Source of the DNA: Sphingosinicella ginsenosidimutans
GTDB taxonomy: Bacteria > Pseudomonadota > Alphaproteobacteria > Sphingomonadales > Sphingomonadaceae
Direction of reading: 5' to 3'
Assembly (NCBI RefSeq): GCF_007995055.1
Contig: NZ_VOQQ01000001.1
Location: 2,959,001 to 3,023,000 of the forward strand
Length of the DNA stretch: 64,000 nt
The notes below the pieces were generated by a model. That model ran no database searches. It was not told the origin of the DNA and saw only the letters and a list, made by a program, of their open reading frames with translations. The position numbers and the translations under genes are program-made. Positions 33,279 to 43,872 of the stretch are shown one piece after another. The first letter of the stretch is position 1. The number at the start of each line of letters is the position of its first letter.

Positions 33279-35221
33279 GCCAGCGCCTCCCCGCCCATGG
33301 CCGACGGCTGGCGCCCCCGCCGTTCACGAAGCACGCGGCCGATCAGCGACAGGAAGCCGCCGAACGCGATCATCGCCCCGCCGAGCCAGATCAGGGTCAC
33401 CATCGGCTTCCACCAGAGGCGGATCTGCCAGCGCCCCATATCGTCGGATTCCCCCACATTCGTGTAGAGCTGCCCGTCGAGGAACGTGCGGATCGAGGCC
33501 TCGGTCGTCGGCGTCGGCGGCGCGCTGAACATCCGCGCCTGCGGATTGAGGGCGATCGGCCCGCCGGTACCGTTGCGCCGGGCGGTCATGCGCGCCTCGA
33601 TCGCGGTCCAGTTGGGCCCGGCGACCGGCGCGACGCTATCGAAATGCACGACATAGGGGCCGACGGTCGCGGTCTCGCCGGGATGGAGCGCGACCAGCGT
33701 TTCCTTGTCGAAGGCGGTGGATATCGCCATTCCGGACAGGCTCACCGCGACGCCGAGATGGGCGATCACCATGCCCCAGGTGAAAAGCGGGGTGCGCCTC
33801 AGGTTGCGCTTCCACAGCGGCGCGAGGCTCGCGATGGCGGCCCCGGGGGCGATCGCCATGCCGAGCAGCGGGAGGATGCCGACCCCGGGCGCCAGCACGA
33901 CGACAAGCAGCAGCGCTGCCGCGCTGACCAGCGTCGGCACCGCATAGCGATTGGCCAGCGCCCCGACTCCGTCGCGCCGCCAGCGCATCAGCGGGCCCAT
34001 GCCCATGATCGCGACGAGGATGAGCGCAACCGATCCGGCGATCGGATTGAAATAAGGCGGGCCGACCGAAACCTTGGCCCCCATCGCCTCGGTGATAAGC
34101 GGATAGATCGTACCAACGAAGACGACGCCGAGGATCACCGACAGCAGCAGATTGTTGATGACCAGCGATCCTTCGCGGCTGAACAGATCGAAGCGCGAGC
34201 CTTCCTTCACCGTCCCGACGCGCAGCGCATAAAGCAGCAGCGCGCCGCCGATATAGATGACGAGCAGGCCGAGGATCACCGCGCCCCGGCGCGGATCGAC
34301 CGCGAATGCGTGGACGCTGGTGAGGATGCCCGAGCGCACCAGGAAAGTGCCGATCATCGACATCGAGAAGGCAACCACCGCGAGCATGATCGTCCAGGCG
34401 CGAAGCCCGTCGCGCGTCGCCAGCACGGTGACGCTGTGCAAGAGCGCCGTCGCGGCGAGCCAGGGCATGAGCGACGCGTTCTCGGTCGGATCCCAGAACC
34501 ACCAGCCTCCCCAGCCGAGCACATAATAGGCCCAGTAGGAGCCGGCGGTGATACCGATGGTGAGGAACACCCAGGCGGCCAGCACCCAGGGGCGCATCGC
34601 CCGTGCGAAGGTGGGCCCGACATCGCGCGTCACCAGCGCACCGACCGCGAAGGAGAAGGCGATCGAGATGCCGACATAGCCGAAATAGAGGGTCGGCGGA
34701 TGGAAGGCGAGGCCCGGATCCTGGAGCAGCGGGTTGAGGCCATTGCCCTCGACCGGGATCGGGTTCAGGCGGTTGAACGGGTTCGACGCGAACAGGAGGA
34801 AGAAGTAGAAGCCGAGGCCGATCGCCGCCTGCGCCGCGAGCGTCGCGGCGAGCGTTCGCGGATCGAGCCGCCGCTCGAACAAGGCGACGGCGGCCCCGGC
34901 GATCGCGAGCACCGTCACCCATAGCAGCATCGAGCCTTCGTGATTCCCCCAGGCGCCGGCGAACTTGTAGAGCCAGGGCTTCATCGAGTGGCTGTTTGCC
35001 GCCACCAGCGCGACCGAGAGATCCGTGCGCAGGAAGCACAGGATCAGCAAGCCGAAGGCGAGCGCGGCAAGGGCGCCCTGCGCCACCGCGACCGCGCGCA
35101 CGGCCCTGAGGTCCGCCGTCGTGTCCGCCGCCGGCCGCACCGCGGCGGACCCGAGATAGAGCTGGAGCAGCGACAGCGCCGCCGCCAGCCACAAAGCCGC
35201 AAGCCCCCCTTCAGCGATCAT
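33275..35221 (-). CDS. ccmF: Heme lyase subunit CcmF
   Basis: 648 residues, full length, about 14-15 membrane helices. The heme-handling WWD region reads LGWGGWWFWDPTENASLMPW; conserved His residues flank it. With CcmH and CcmI it attaches heme to apocytochrome c in the periplasm. Overlaps ccmE and ccmG by 4 bases each. Confidence 0.96.
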   Translation of the reverse strand: MIAEGGLAALWLAAALSLLQLYLGSAAVRPAADTTADLRAVRAVAVAQGALAALAFGLLILCFLRTDLSVALVAANSHSMKPWLYKFAGAWGNHEGSMLLWVTVLAIAGAAVALFERRLDPRTLAATLAAQAAIGLGFYFFLLFASNPFNRLNPIPVEGNGLNPLLQDPGLAFHPPTLYFGYVGISIAFSFAVGALVTRDVGPTFARAMRPWVLAAWVFLTIGITAGSYWAYYVLGWGGWWFWDPTENASLMPWLAATALLHSVTVLATRDGLRAWTIMLAVVAFSMSMIGTFLVRSGILTSVHAFAVDPRRGAVILGLLVIYIGGALLLYALRVGTVKEGSRFDLFSREGSLVINNLLLSVILGVVFVGTIYPLITEAMGAKVSVGPPYFNPIAGSVALILVAIMGMGPLMRWRRDGVGALANRYAVPTLVSAAALLLVVVLAPGVGILPLLGMAIAPGAAIASLAPLWKRNLRRTPLFTWGMVIAHLGVAVSLSGMAISTAFDKETLVALHPGETATVGPYVVHFDSVAPVAGPNWTAIEARMTARRNGTGGPIALNPQARMFSAPPTPTTEASIRTFLDGQLYTNVGESDDMGRWQIRLWWKPMVTLIWLGGAMIAFGGFLSLIGRVLRERRGRQPSAMGGEALA

Positions 35222-35658
35222 CGCAATGTGTCCGTTTCATGCTGGCCCCGCGCCTGGCGCATCACCGGCGGAACGTAATTTTCGTCATGCTTGGCGAGGA
35301 TTTCGGTGGCGACGAAATGACCGTTCGGTTCGAACCGTCCCTCCGCGACGACGCCGCTGCCCTCGCGGAACAGGCTTGGCGGGATGCCGCGATAGGTGAC
35401 GTTGATGACGTTCGGGGTCTCGTCGGTGACGACGAAGTCGATCGTCACGCCATCGGGTCTCCGCACGATCGAGCCACGGCGCACCATGCCGCCGATCCGC
35501 ACCGCGCGATCGAGCGGCAGTCCCTTCGTCGCGACATCTCCCGGGGCGTAGAAGAAAGCGGCCCGGTCCTTGAGGCCGGACATGGCGAGCAGCACCGCGC
35601 CGAGCACCGCGACCACCGCGACGATCAGCAGGACAAGGCGCTGGTTCTTCGCCTTCAT
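35218..35658 (-). CDS. ccmE: Heme chaperone CcmE
   Basis: 146 residues. An N-terminal anchor (LVLLIVAVVAVLGAVLLAM) and a beta-barrel OB domain. The covalent heme His is in ATEILAKHDENYVPP, with the following Tyr conserved. Carries heme from CcmC to CcmF. Confidence 0.96.
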   Translation of the reverse strand: MKAKNQRLVLLIVAVVAVLGAVLLAMSGLKDRAAFFYAPGDVATKGLPLDRAVRIGGMVRRGSIVRRPDGVTIDFVVTDETPNVINVTYRGIPPSLFREGSGVVAEGRFEPNGHFVATEILAKHDENYVPPVMRQARGQHETDTLR

Positions 35659-35786
35659 GGCCGCTGCCTCAGCTTGTCAGCGGCGGATTCGGCGCGGCGC
35701 ATCGCGATCCAGCTCCATCCAGCGAGGACGATGGTGCCGAGTGCGACCAGCCCATAGGCGGCGATGACGAAGGGCCAGGGGTTCAT
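35655..35786 (-). CDS. ccmD: Heme exporter accessory protein CcmD
   Basis: 43 residues, short enough to be missed by routine calling. One membrane helix (PFVIAAYGLVALGTIVLAGW) and a basic cytoplasmic tail (AMRRAESAADKLRQ), the standard CcmD layout. It overlaps both neighbours by ATGA, which places it firmly between ccmC and ccmE. In the family it helps release holo-CcmE from the CcmABC complex. Confidence 0.9.
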   Translation of the reverse strand: MNPWPFVIAAYGLVALGTIVLAGWSWIAMRRAESAADKLRQRP

Positions 35787-36505
35787 TCGGCGGCCATGCG
35801 CTTCATCCGCGCCTCGACCTTCGTGCGCGCAAGCTCGGCGCGCATCCGCATCAGCACGATCGCCGCGAACAACAGGGTGAAGCCGATCGCCGAGCCGAGC
35901 AACGGCCACAGCATCTGCGGGGCGATGGCCGAGGTGCCGCGAAGGATGTCGATGCTCTGCCCCTGGTGCAGCGATTTCCACCACACGACCGAATAGTGGA
36001 TGATCGGCAGGTTGATCGCGCCGACGAGCCCGAAAATGGCGGTGAGGCGCCCTTCCCCGTCCCTCTCCCGTTCGGCCCCTGCGAGCGCGATATAGCCGAG
36101 ATAGAGGAAGAAGAGGACCAGCATGGAGCCCATCCGTCCGTCCCATTCCCAATAGCTGCCCCAGGTCGGACGCCCCCAGAGCGAGCCGGTCGCGAGCGCG
36201 AGCGCCGCGAAGACGGCACCGGGCACGCCGAGCGCACGCCCCGCGACCGCGGCGAGCGGATGACGCCAGACGAGCTGGGCCAGGCCCGCCGCGGCGATGC
36301 CCGCCCAGCCGCCCATGGCGAGCCAGGCGGAGGGCACGTGGATGTAGAGGATTCGCACGCTATCGCCCTGGAACCGCTCCGGCGGCGCGACGAACAGGCC
36401 GAACCACAGCGCGACCAGGATCAGCACGGCGCCCAACCAGCCGAGCCAGGCGGTGAGCGGTCGCGCTATTTTGAGGAAACGGGCCGGATTCGCGTAAACG
36501 TGCAT
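35783..36505 (-). CDS. ccmC: Heme exporter permease CcmC
   Basis: 240 residues, six membrane helices. The heme-binding tryptophan-rich loop reads GSYWEWDGRMGSMLVLFF with the WGxxWxWD-type pattern (GRPTWGSYWEWD), flanked by conserved His in LYIHVPSAW and LPIIHYSVVWW. First gene of the ccm run here. ccmA and ccmB are not in the window. A leucine-type dehydrogenase gene ends 57 bases upstream on the same strand. Confidence 0.95.
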   Translation of the reverse strand: MHVYANPARFLKIARPLTAWLGWLGAVLILVALWFGLFVAPPERFQGDSVRILYIHVPSAWLAMGGWAGIAAAGLAQLVWRHPLAAVAGRALGVPGAVFAALALATGSLWGRPTWGSYWEWDGRMGSMLVLFFLYLGYIALAGAERERDGEGRLTAIFGLVGAINLPIIHYSVVWWKSLHQGQSIDILRGTSAIAPQMLWPLLGSAIGFTLLFAAIVLMRMRAELARTKVEARMKRMAAE

Positions 36506-36562
36506 GGTCGCGCGTTTGTTTAGCGAAGGCCCGCGGTGCGGGGAAGCGCCTTGCGCGCGCGA

Positions 36563-37612
36563 TCAGCCGCGCCCGATCAGCCTTTGCGCCATCGCGTCGG
36601 CAACCGCGGCGGCGTTGCGGCCGGTCGCCTCGCTTTCCGCCCAGATTTCGCGCAGGCGGCCGGGGATCGCCTCGATCCGGCGGCGCACCTCGCTCTGGTC
36701 GCCATCCTTCAGATATTCGGTCGACACGTTGATGATGCCGCCGGCGTTGATGACATAATCGGGCGCATAGGTGATGCCGCGCGCCTGGATGCGATCGCCG
36801 TCCGCCGCGGTCGCGAGCTGGTTGTTGGCGCCGCCGGCGACGATCGGCGCCTGGAGCGCGGCGATCGAAGCCTCGGTCAGGATCGCGCCGAGCGCGTTCG
36901 GGCTGAAGACGTCCGCCGGAAGGGTCATGATCGCGTCGGTTTCCACGACCTCGCCGCCGACGTCGCGGGCGAGCGCCTTCGCCTTGGCGGAATCGATGTC
37001 GGCGATGCTGATGCGCGCGCCATCGGCCGCGGCGCGGCGGGCGAGGCCGGAAGCGACGCTGCCGGCGCCCTGGATCGCGATGTGCAGGCCCGACAGGCTG
37101 TCCTTGCCGAGTCCCTGCTTCACCGCCGCCTTGACGCCGAGATAGACGCCATAGCTGGTGTGCGGCCCGGGATCGCCGCCGACGCTGCCGTCGGGAACCG
37201 GGAGGCCGGCGACGTAGCGGGTGACGCGGGAGATCGCGACCATGTCGTCGACATTGACCCCGACATCCTCGGCGGTGACGTAGCGCCCGCCGAGCCCGTC
37301 GACGCCGCGCGCGAAGGCGGCGAGCATCTCGGGCGTCTTGGTCCGCCTCTCATCGGCAAGGATCACCGCCTTGCCGCCGCCGAGCGGCAGGCCGGCCATC
37401 GCATTCTTGTAGCTCATGCCCCGCGACAGCCGCAGCACGTCCGCGATCGCCTGGCCCGGTTCGGCATAGTGCCAGAAACGGGTGCCGCCAGCGCCGGGGC
37501 CGAGATGGGTCGAGTGGACGGCGATCACCGCCCTGAGGCCGCTCGCCCGATCGGTCACGAAATGAACGAGTTCATGCGCGTCGAAATCGGGAAAATCCCA
37601 AAGCGAATCCAT
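36563..37612 (-). CDS. Leucine/valine/phenylalanine-type amino acid dehydrogenase
   Basis: 349 residues. Glu/Leu/Phe/Val dehydrogenase family, NAD-dependent oxidative deamination. The N-terminal catalytic domain has GGTRFW and the Lys region RGMSYKNAMAGLPLGGGKAVI; the NAD loop is IQGAGSVASGLARRAAADG. Size fits leucine or valine dehydrogenase. Exact substrate cannot be read from sequence. The start lies only 34 bases after the 3' end of tRNA-His; AGGA is about 10 bases upstream. The frame is open back through the tRNA gene, but that part is not protein-coding. Confidence 0.9.
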   Translation of the reverse strand: MDSLWDFPDFDAHELVHFVTDRASGLRAVIAVHSTHLGPGAGGTRFWHYAEPGQAIADVLRLSRGMSYKNAMAGLPLGGGKAVILADERRTKTPEMLAAFARGVDGLGGRYVTAEDVGVNVDDMVAISRVTRYVAGLPVPDGSVGGDPGPHTSYGVYLGVKAAVKQGLGKDSLSGLHIAIQGAGSVASGLARRAAADGARISIADIDSAKAKALARDVGGEVVETDAIMTLPADVFSPNALGAILTEASIAALQAPIVAGGANNQLATAADGDRIQARGITYAPDYVINAGGIINVSTEYLKDGDQSEVRRRIEAIPGRLREIWAESEATGRNAAAVADAMAQRLIGRG

Positions 37613-37646
37613 CGGGCTCGGTCCTGTCGGCAGGCGGAATAGGAAA

Positions 37647-37724
37647 TGGGGCGATCGACGGGACTTGAACCCGCGACCCTCGGTACCACAAACCGATGCT
37701 CTAACCAGCTGAGCTACGATCGCC
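37647..37724 (-). tRNA. tRNA-His (GTG)
   Basis: Complete cloverleaf with encoded CCA. Anticodon stem TCGGT/ACCGA with loop TTGTGGT, anticodon GTG. Acceptor GCGATCG pairs with CGATCGC, and an extra G at position -1 faces C73, the canonical tRNA-His identity pair. It lies 34 bases upstream of the dehydrogenase gene on the same strand. Confidence 0.96.
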
Positions 37725-37743
37725 ACATGCGAGGTGCGCCGCG

Positions 37744-37773
37744 CACATAGGGGGGCGGCTCCCCCCGCGTCAA
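37744..37773 (-). promoter_or_regulatory. Promoter of tRNA-His
   Basis: On the minus strand: -35 TTGACG (37768-37773), spacer 18, -10 TATGTG (37744-37749), 19 bases from the tRNA 5' end. It may also serve the dehydrogenase gene downstream, which has no room for a separate promoter outside the tRNA. Confidence 0.55.
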
Positions 37774-37783
37774 GGATCGTGCG

Positions 37784-37936
37784 TCAGGCGGCGCTGCGCG
37801 CCAGCGCCCGCGATCTCGCGGCGAAGAGTTCGGCGAGCTCGAGATGGCGGCGGCGCGCATCGTGCGAGCCGGCGGCGGCCGCCCATTGCCGATGCTCGTC
37901 CGCGCGGCGCGCATAATAGGCTTGATCGTCGTCCAT
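37784..37936 (-). CDS. Small conserved-looking protein of 50 residues
   Basis: A 50-residue frame starting MDDDQAYYARRADEHRQWAA and continuing as a single amphipathic helix with ARRRHLELAELFAARSRALA. The pattern (YYxRRAxxE... HxxLAxxxAxRxx) resembles short helical proteins of unknown function found in sphingomonads. A purine-rich GGGGAAAGC lies a few bases before the ATG. Sits between tRNA-His and the DUF167 gene. Function unknown; could still be a chance frame. Confidence 0.6.
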   Translation of the reverse strand: MDDDQAYYARRADEHRQWAAAAGSHDARRRHLELAELFAARSRALARSAA

Positions 37937-38001
37937 TGAAGCTTTCCCCGGTAACCTCGCTCAAGCTAGGTGCCGGCTTCCCCGCCAGACAGCGGGGCGC
38001 G

Positions 38002-38307
38002 TCAGCCCGCCCGCCTTTCGAGCCGGGCCGTGGCGGCACCTGCGGTTATCCCGGTAACGTGGACCGCCTTTCGCCGGGACTTCTCGCCCGAGCCGATCGC
38101 GACGGCCGATTTCGGCACCCCGAGTTCCGCCGCGACGAGCGCGATCAACGCGGCATTGGCGGCGCCGTCCACCGGCCGCGCGGCGAGCCGGACGGCAAGG
38201 GCGGTTCGACCGCCGGCGTCGGCGACAGGCCCCACGATCTCGCTTCGCCTGGCCCGCACCGTCACCTTGACGGCGATGCGGATGCCCCCTTCTGACTCAG
38301 CGATCAC
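38002..38307 (-). CDS. DUF167 (YggU-like) protein
   Basis: 101 residues from a GTG start in a GTGA overlap with the permease stop. The family pattern is visible: IRIAVKVTVRARRSEIVG, then LAVRLAARPVDGAANAALIALVAAELGVPKSAVAIGSGEKSRRKAVHV (the PVDGxAN and GxxSRxK signatures). Small alpha/beta protein of unknown function, widespread in bacteria. The longer open frame upstream is out of frame with the permease gene and not coding. Confidence 0.88.
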   Translation of the reverse strand: MIAESEGGIRIAVKVTVRARRSEIVGPVADAGGRTALAVRLAARPVDGAANAALIALVAAELGVPKSAVAIGSGEKSRRKAVHVTGITAGAATARLERRAG

Positions 38308-39842
38308 GGCGCCCTTCCCCGGTCCAGCCAGGCGGCCGCCGCGTCCGGCGTGCTTTTGCCCGTGTCGCGATCGACCATGTAATTGGCCGCCCGCATCCGA
38401 TCGACCGGGATCGACCCGATCAGCGGCGCGAGCGCGTCGGTGAAGCGGCGATCGCCGGCGCGGCGCGGCGCGACGAGCAGCAGGGCGTCGTAGCTTGGCA
38501 GCGCATGGCGCGGATCGGCCAGCGTCACGAGATCGAGCGCCGCGATCCGGCCGTCGGAGGAGAAAGCCGAAATGACGTCCGCCGATCCGTCGGCAATCGC
38601 ACGGTACATGAAGGTCGGGCTGTAAGAGCGCTGGCTGCCGAAATCGAGACGATAGGCGGATTGGACCGCGCGCCATTCCGGCCGCGTCAGGAATTCGAGA
38701 TCCGCGGCAAGCGCGAGCCGCGGCGCGGCGCGGGCGAGATCGTCGAGGCTGGCGATGCCGAGCGCGTCGGCGCGGCCCCGCCGCATCGCGAAGGCATAGG
38801 CATTTTCGAAGCCGAGCGAGCCGAGGATTCGGACATGGTCGCGCCGTTCCAGGGCTCGCGCGAGCGTGCGCCGCATCGCCGCCGCGTCAGGCGTATCGCT
38901 CCGGCCCAGGATATTGGCCCACAACGTCCCCGAATAATCGACATAGACGTCGATGTCGCCCGCGGCGAGCGCCCGATAGGCGACGGTCGAGCCGAGATTG
39001 TCGCGGCGCTGCGTCCGGTAGCCTGCGGCGTGCAGGCGGCGCTCGATCAGGCTGGCGAGGATATATTGTTCGGAGAAATTCTTGGCGCCGATCGTCACGA
39101 TCTCGCCGCCGTCGGCCCTTGGACCGGGCGCGAAGGCGAGCGCGATTCCCGCGACGAGGATGGCGAGGCCCGCGGCGATCCGCCCCCTGCTACGCTGCGC
39201 GAGGCCCGATTCGACCAGCGCGAGGAGCCCGTCCGCCGCCAGTGCCAGCGCCGCCGCCGCGCCGCAGCCCACCAGGACCCGGACCCAGTTTTCGGTCTGC
39301 AGCCCGGAAAAGATGAGGTCGCCAAGGCTCGGCTGGCCGACCGTGGTCGCCAAGGTCGCCGCCCCGATCGTCCACACCGATGCCGTGCGGATGCCGGCGA
39401 GGATCACGGGTGCGCCCAGCGGCAGCTCGACCAGGCGAAGGCGCTGGCCCGCGGTCATGCCGATCCCGTCCGCCGCCTCGATGATCCCCGGATCGATTCC
39501 CTGGAGCGCGGCGACGCCGTTCCTGAGGATCGGCAGCAAGGCATAGAGGCTGAGCGCGAGCAGGGCCGGCAGGAAGCCGAGGGCCGGAATCGCAAGCCCG
39601 CTCGCGCGGCCGAGGATGAGCAGCGCTGGATAAAAGAGCGCCAGCAGCGCCAGCGCCGGCACGGTCTGGACCAGGCCGGCCAGTGCAAGCGCGGGCCTGC
39701 GGACCGCAGCGCTGCGCGCCGAGGCGATGGCGAGCGCGAGGCCGATGACCGCCCCGATCGCCACCGCCGATCCGCTCAGCAGCAGGTGCGCCTGCAACAA
39801 GGGAGGCAGCGCGACCAGCGAATCGGAGAGTGCCGGGCTCAC
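38304..39842 (-). CDS. Betaine/choline-type ABC transporter, permease fused to substrate-binding domain
   Basis: 512 residues. The N-terminal 210 residues are an ABC permease with about five helices and the EAA-type loop EAADGIGMTAGQRLRLVELPLGAPVILAGIR. From about residue 240 an OpuAC/ProX-like binding domain follows (IVTIGAKNFSEQYILASLIERRL, ending in YMVDRDTGKST). Such OpuC/ProWX-type fusions import glycine betaine, choline or similar osmolytes; the substrate here is not certain. It overlaps the ATPase gene and the DUF167 gene by 4 bases each. Confidence 0.9.
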   Translation of the reverse strand: MSPALSDSLVALPPLLQAHLLLSGSAVAIGAVIGLALAIASARSAAVRRPALALAGLVQTVPALALLALFYPALLILGRASGLAIPALGFLPALLALSLYALLPILRNGVAALQGIDPGIIEAADGIGMTAGQRLRLVELPLGAPVILAGIRTASVWTIGAATLATTVGQPSLGDLIFSGLQTENWVRVLVGCGAAAALALAADGLLALVESGLAQRSRGRIAAGLAILVAGIALAFAPGPRADGGEIVTIGAKNFSEQYILASLIERRLHAAGYRTQRRDNLGSTVAYRALAAGDIDVYVDYSGTLWANILGRSDTPDAAAMRRTLARALERRDHVRILGSLGFENAYAFAMRRGRADALGIASLDDLARAAPRLALAADLEFLTRPEWRAVQSAYRLDFGSQRSYSPTFMYRAIADGSADVISAFSSDGRIAALDLVTLADPRHALPSYDALLLVAPRRAGDRRFTDALAPLIGSIPVDRMRAANYMVDRDTGKSTPDAAAAWLDRGRAP

Positions 39843-40588
39843 AGCGCGGCGAGCCGCTCGGCCTGGCGGCGCGGCACCTCGACCAGGGCGCGCACCTCCG
39901 GATCCTCGATCCCGACCAGATCGGCGGGTGCGGCGTCGGCCCGCACGCGCCCATCGATCAGCACGATCACGCGATCGGCGAGCAGCAGCGCCTCGGCCAT
40001 GTCGTGCGTCACCATCAAGGTGGTGAGGCCGAGCCGGTCGTGCAGCGTGCGATAGGCGCGGCCGAGCGTGTCGCGGGTGACCGGATCAAGCGCGCCGAAC
40101 GGCTCGTCCATGAGCATCAGCGCCGGCGCGGCGGCGAGCGCCCGGGCAACGCCGACGCGCTGCTGCTGCCCGCCCGAAAGTTCGCGTGGAAAGCGCGTCG
40201 CCACGTCGCGCGGGAGCGCGACCAGATCGAGCAGCTCGGCGACTCGGCTGTCCCCCTTCTCGCCCATCAACCGGGGCACGATCCCGATATTTTCGGCGAC
40301 GTTCATATGCGGGAACAGGCCGATGCTCTGGATCACGTAGCCGATGCCGTGCCGGAGTTCGGGAAGCGCCAGGTTCGCGGTGTCGCGCCCGTCGATCCGC
40401 ACCGTGCCCGAATCAGGCACGACGAGGCGGTTGATCGATTTGAGCAAGGTCGTCTTGCCCGATCCCGACGGGCCGACCAGCGCGACGAACGCGCCCTTGC
40501 TCACGGACAGGCTGACGTTGTCGACCGCCAGGCGATCGCCATGACGGCGGCTCATCGAGTCGATCTCGAGGAATGGCGGGCCGGTCAT
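39839..40588 (-). CDS. ABC transporter ATP-binding protein (OpuCA/ProV-like)
   Basis: 249 residues. Walker A GPSGSGKTT, signature LSGGQQQRVG, Walker B ALMLMDEPFGALD, and the H-loop MVTHDMAEAL. It lacks the CBS domains of OpuCA or ProV, so ionic-strength sensing by CBS is absent. The ATG lies only 10 bases after the tRNA-Val 3' end and has no ribosome site, although FLEIDSMSRRHGD matches the normal N-terminal strand. It partners the fused permease-binding protein. Confidence 0.92.
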   Translation of the reverse strand: MTGPPFLEIDSMSRRHGDRLAVDNVSLSVSKGAFVALVGPSGSGKTTLLKSINRLVVPDSGTVRIDGRDTANLALPELRHGIGYVIQSIGLFPHMNVAENIGIVPRLMGEKGDSRVAELLDLVALPRDVATRFPRELSGGQQQRVGVARALAAAPALMLMDEPFGALDPVTRDTLGRAYRTLHDRLGLTTLMVTHDMAEALLLADRVIVLIDGRVRADAAPADLVGIEDPEVRALVEVPRRQAERLAAL

Positions 40589-40598
40589 CGGCGTGGCG

Positions 40599-40673
40599 TG
40601 GTGGGCGCGGTAGGGATTGAACCTACGACCCCACCCGTGTGAAGGGTGTGCTCTACCACTGAGCTACGCGCCC
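40599..40673 (-). tRNA. tRNA-Val (CAC)
   Basis: Complete cloverleaf with encoded CCA: acceptor GGGCGCG/CGCGCCC, D arm GCTC/GAGC, anticodon stem CACCC/GGGTG with loop TTCACAC and anticodon CAC, T loop TTCAATC. Ten bases downstream on the same strand the ABC ATPase gene begins. Confidence 0.96.
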
Positions 40674-40731
40674 ACGCGCACGAAGGAAGCGGCCCATAGC
40701 GGCCGCCTCCCCGCCTGTCCAGCGCCGAGGC

Positions 40732-41007
40732 CTAGCCGTTCACCGCATCCTTGAGGCCCTTGCCCGCCTTGAACTTGGGCTGGGTCGATTCCTTGATCTG
40801 CATCGGCTCGCCGGTTCGCGGGTTGCGTCCGGTCGACGCCTTGCGCCGGGAACAGGTGAACGTGCCAAAGCCGACCAGCCGGACCTCGTCGCCCCGCGTC
40901 AGCGCGCTGCTGATCGTATCGAACACAGCCTCGACAGCACGCGACGCTTCCCCCCGCGCCAGCCCGGTTACATCCGCGACGTGGCCGATAAGCTCCTGCT
41001 TGTTCAT
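40732..41007 (-). CDS. hupB: HU-family DNA-binding protein
   Basis: 91 residues. Histone-like dimer; begins MNKQELIGHVADVTGLARG, with the core VRLVGFGTFTCSRRKASTGRNPRTGEPMQI, where the RNPxTG motif forms the DNA-binding arm. AGGGG lies about 8 bases upstream. Downstream of lon on the same strand, the usual lon-hup neighbourhood. Confidence 0.97.
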   Translation of the reverse strand: MNKQELIGHVADVTGLARGEASRAVEAVFDTISSALTRGDEVRLVGFGTFTCSRRKASTGRNPRTGEPMQIKESTQPKFKAGKGLKDAVNG

Positions 41008-41058
41008 CGCTGACCCCTGCTTTCCCGAAGACTCGCGGCGCACGGCCGGAGAAAGGGG

Positions 41059-41088
41059 ATTAAAAGCGAGCCGTTACGCGCAAGTCAA
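41059..41088 (-). promoter_or_regulatory. Promoter of hupB
   Basis: On the minus strand: -35 TTGACT (41083-41088), spacer 18, -10 TTTAAT (41059-41064). Close to sigma-70 consensus, with a leader of about 45 bases. Confidence 0.6.
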
Positions 41089-41140
41089 AAGGAAAGCGGC
41101 GAACGCCACACAAGCGCGCCGCTTCGGGACAGGCGGCCGG

Positions 41141-43552
<2,412 letters not shown>

Positions 43553-43592
43553 TTGGCACTCCGGAACGCGCGGAAGGCGCGGCTTTCCTCCC

Positions 43593-43621
43593 ATATGGGG
43601 CCAAAGCCCTTACGCATCAAT
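43593..43621 (-). promoter_or_regulatory. Sigma-32-like heat-shock promoter of lon
   Basis: On the minus strand the -10 box CCCCATAT (43593-43600) matches CCCCATnT exactly. Fourteen bases upstream is ATTGATG (43615-43621), a weak match to CTTGAAA. The transcript would begin about 35 bases before the GTG. Confidence 0.5.
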
Positions 43622-43811
43622 GAAGGGCCGGAGCGCCCGCGCAGAGCACGGCGATCGCAACGCGATCGTCGCGCTCTGCAAGAGAGCGCGAAGGCCGGCC
43701 GGCGGGTCGGCAAGCCGAGCCCGACCGACGTCACGCGATTCACTCGCGTGACGCCCCGCCGCGTCTTCGTCGCCCCGAATGTCACCCCCGTCGCAAGCGG
43801 GTGCTTTGCGA
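43622..43811. other. Palindrome-rich intergenic segment between lon and 43873
   Basis: Part of the 320-base gap between lon and the next gene. It contains a perfect 9-base stem GTCACGCGA-(5)-TCGCGTGAC at 43730-43752, GCGATCGC-(3)-GCGATCG around 43650-43670, and CGCAAGC paired imperfectly with GCTTTGCG around 43793-43810. No coding frame with a ribosome site was found. The 9-base hairpin could be a bidirectional regulatory or terminating element. Confidence 0.4.
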
Positions 43812-43839
43812 TTGACCCATCCATCGGGCGGGGTTTAAT
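43812..43839 (+). promoter_or_regulatory. Promoter of the gene at 43873
   Basis: -35 TTGACC at 43812-43817, spacer 16, -10 TTTAAT at 43834-43839, about 33 bases before the ATG; GAAGGGGTGG is the ribosome site. Confidence 0.55.
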
Positions 43840-43872
43840 TTCCTTGGCTCAACGAACTGAAGGGGTGGTACG

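Noticed and set aside
37612..37726. Start of the dehydrogenase upstream at 37726
   Set aside because: The extra 38 codons are a translation of the tRNA-His gene.
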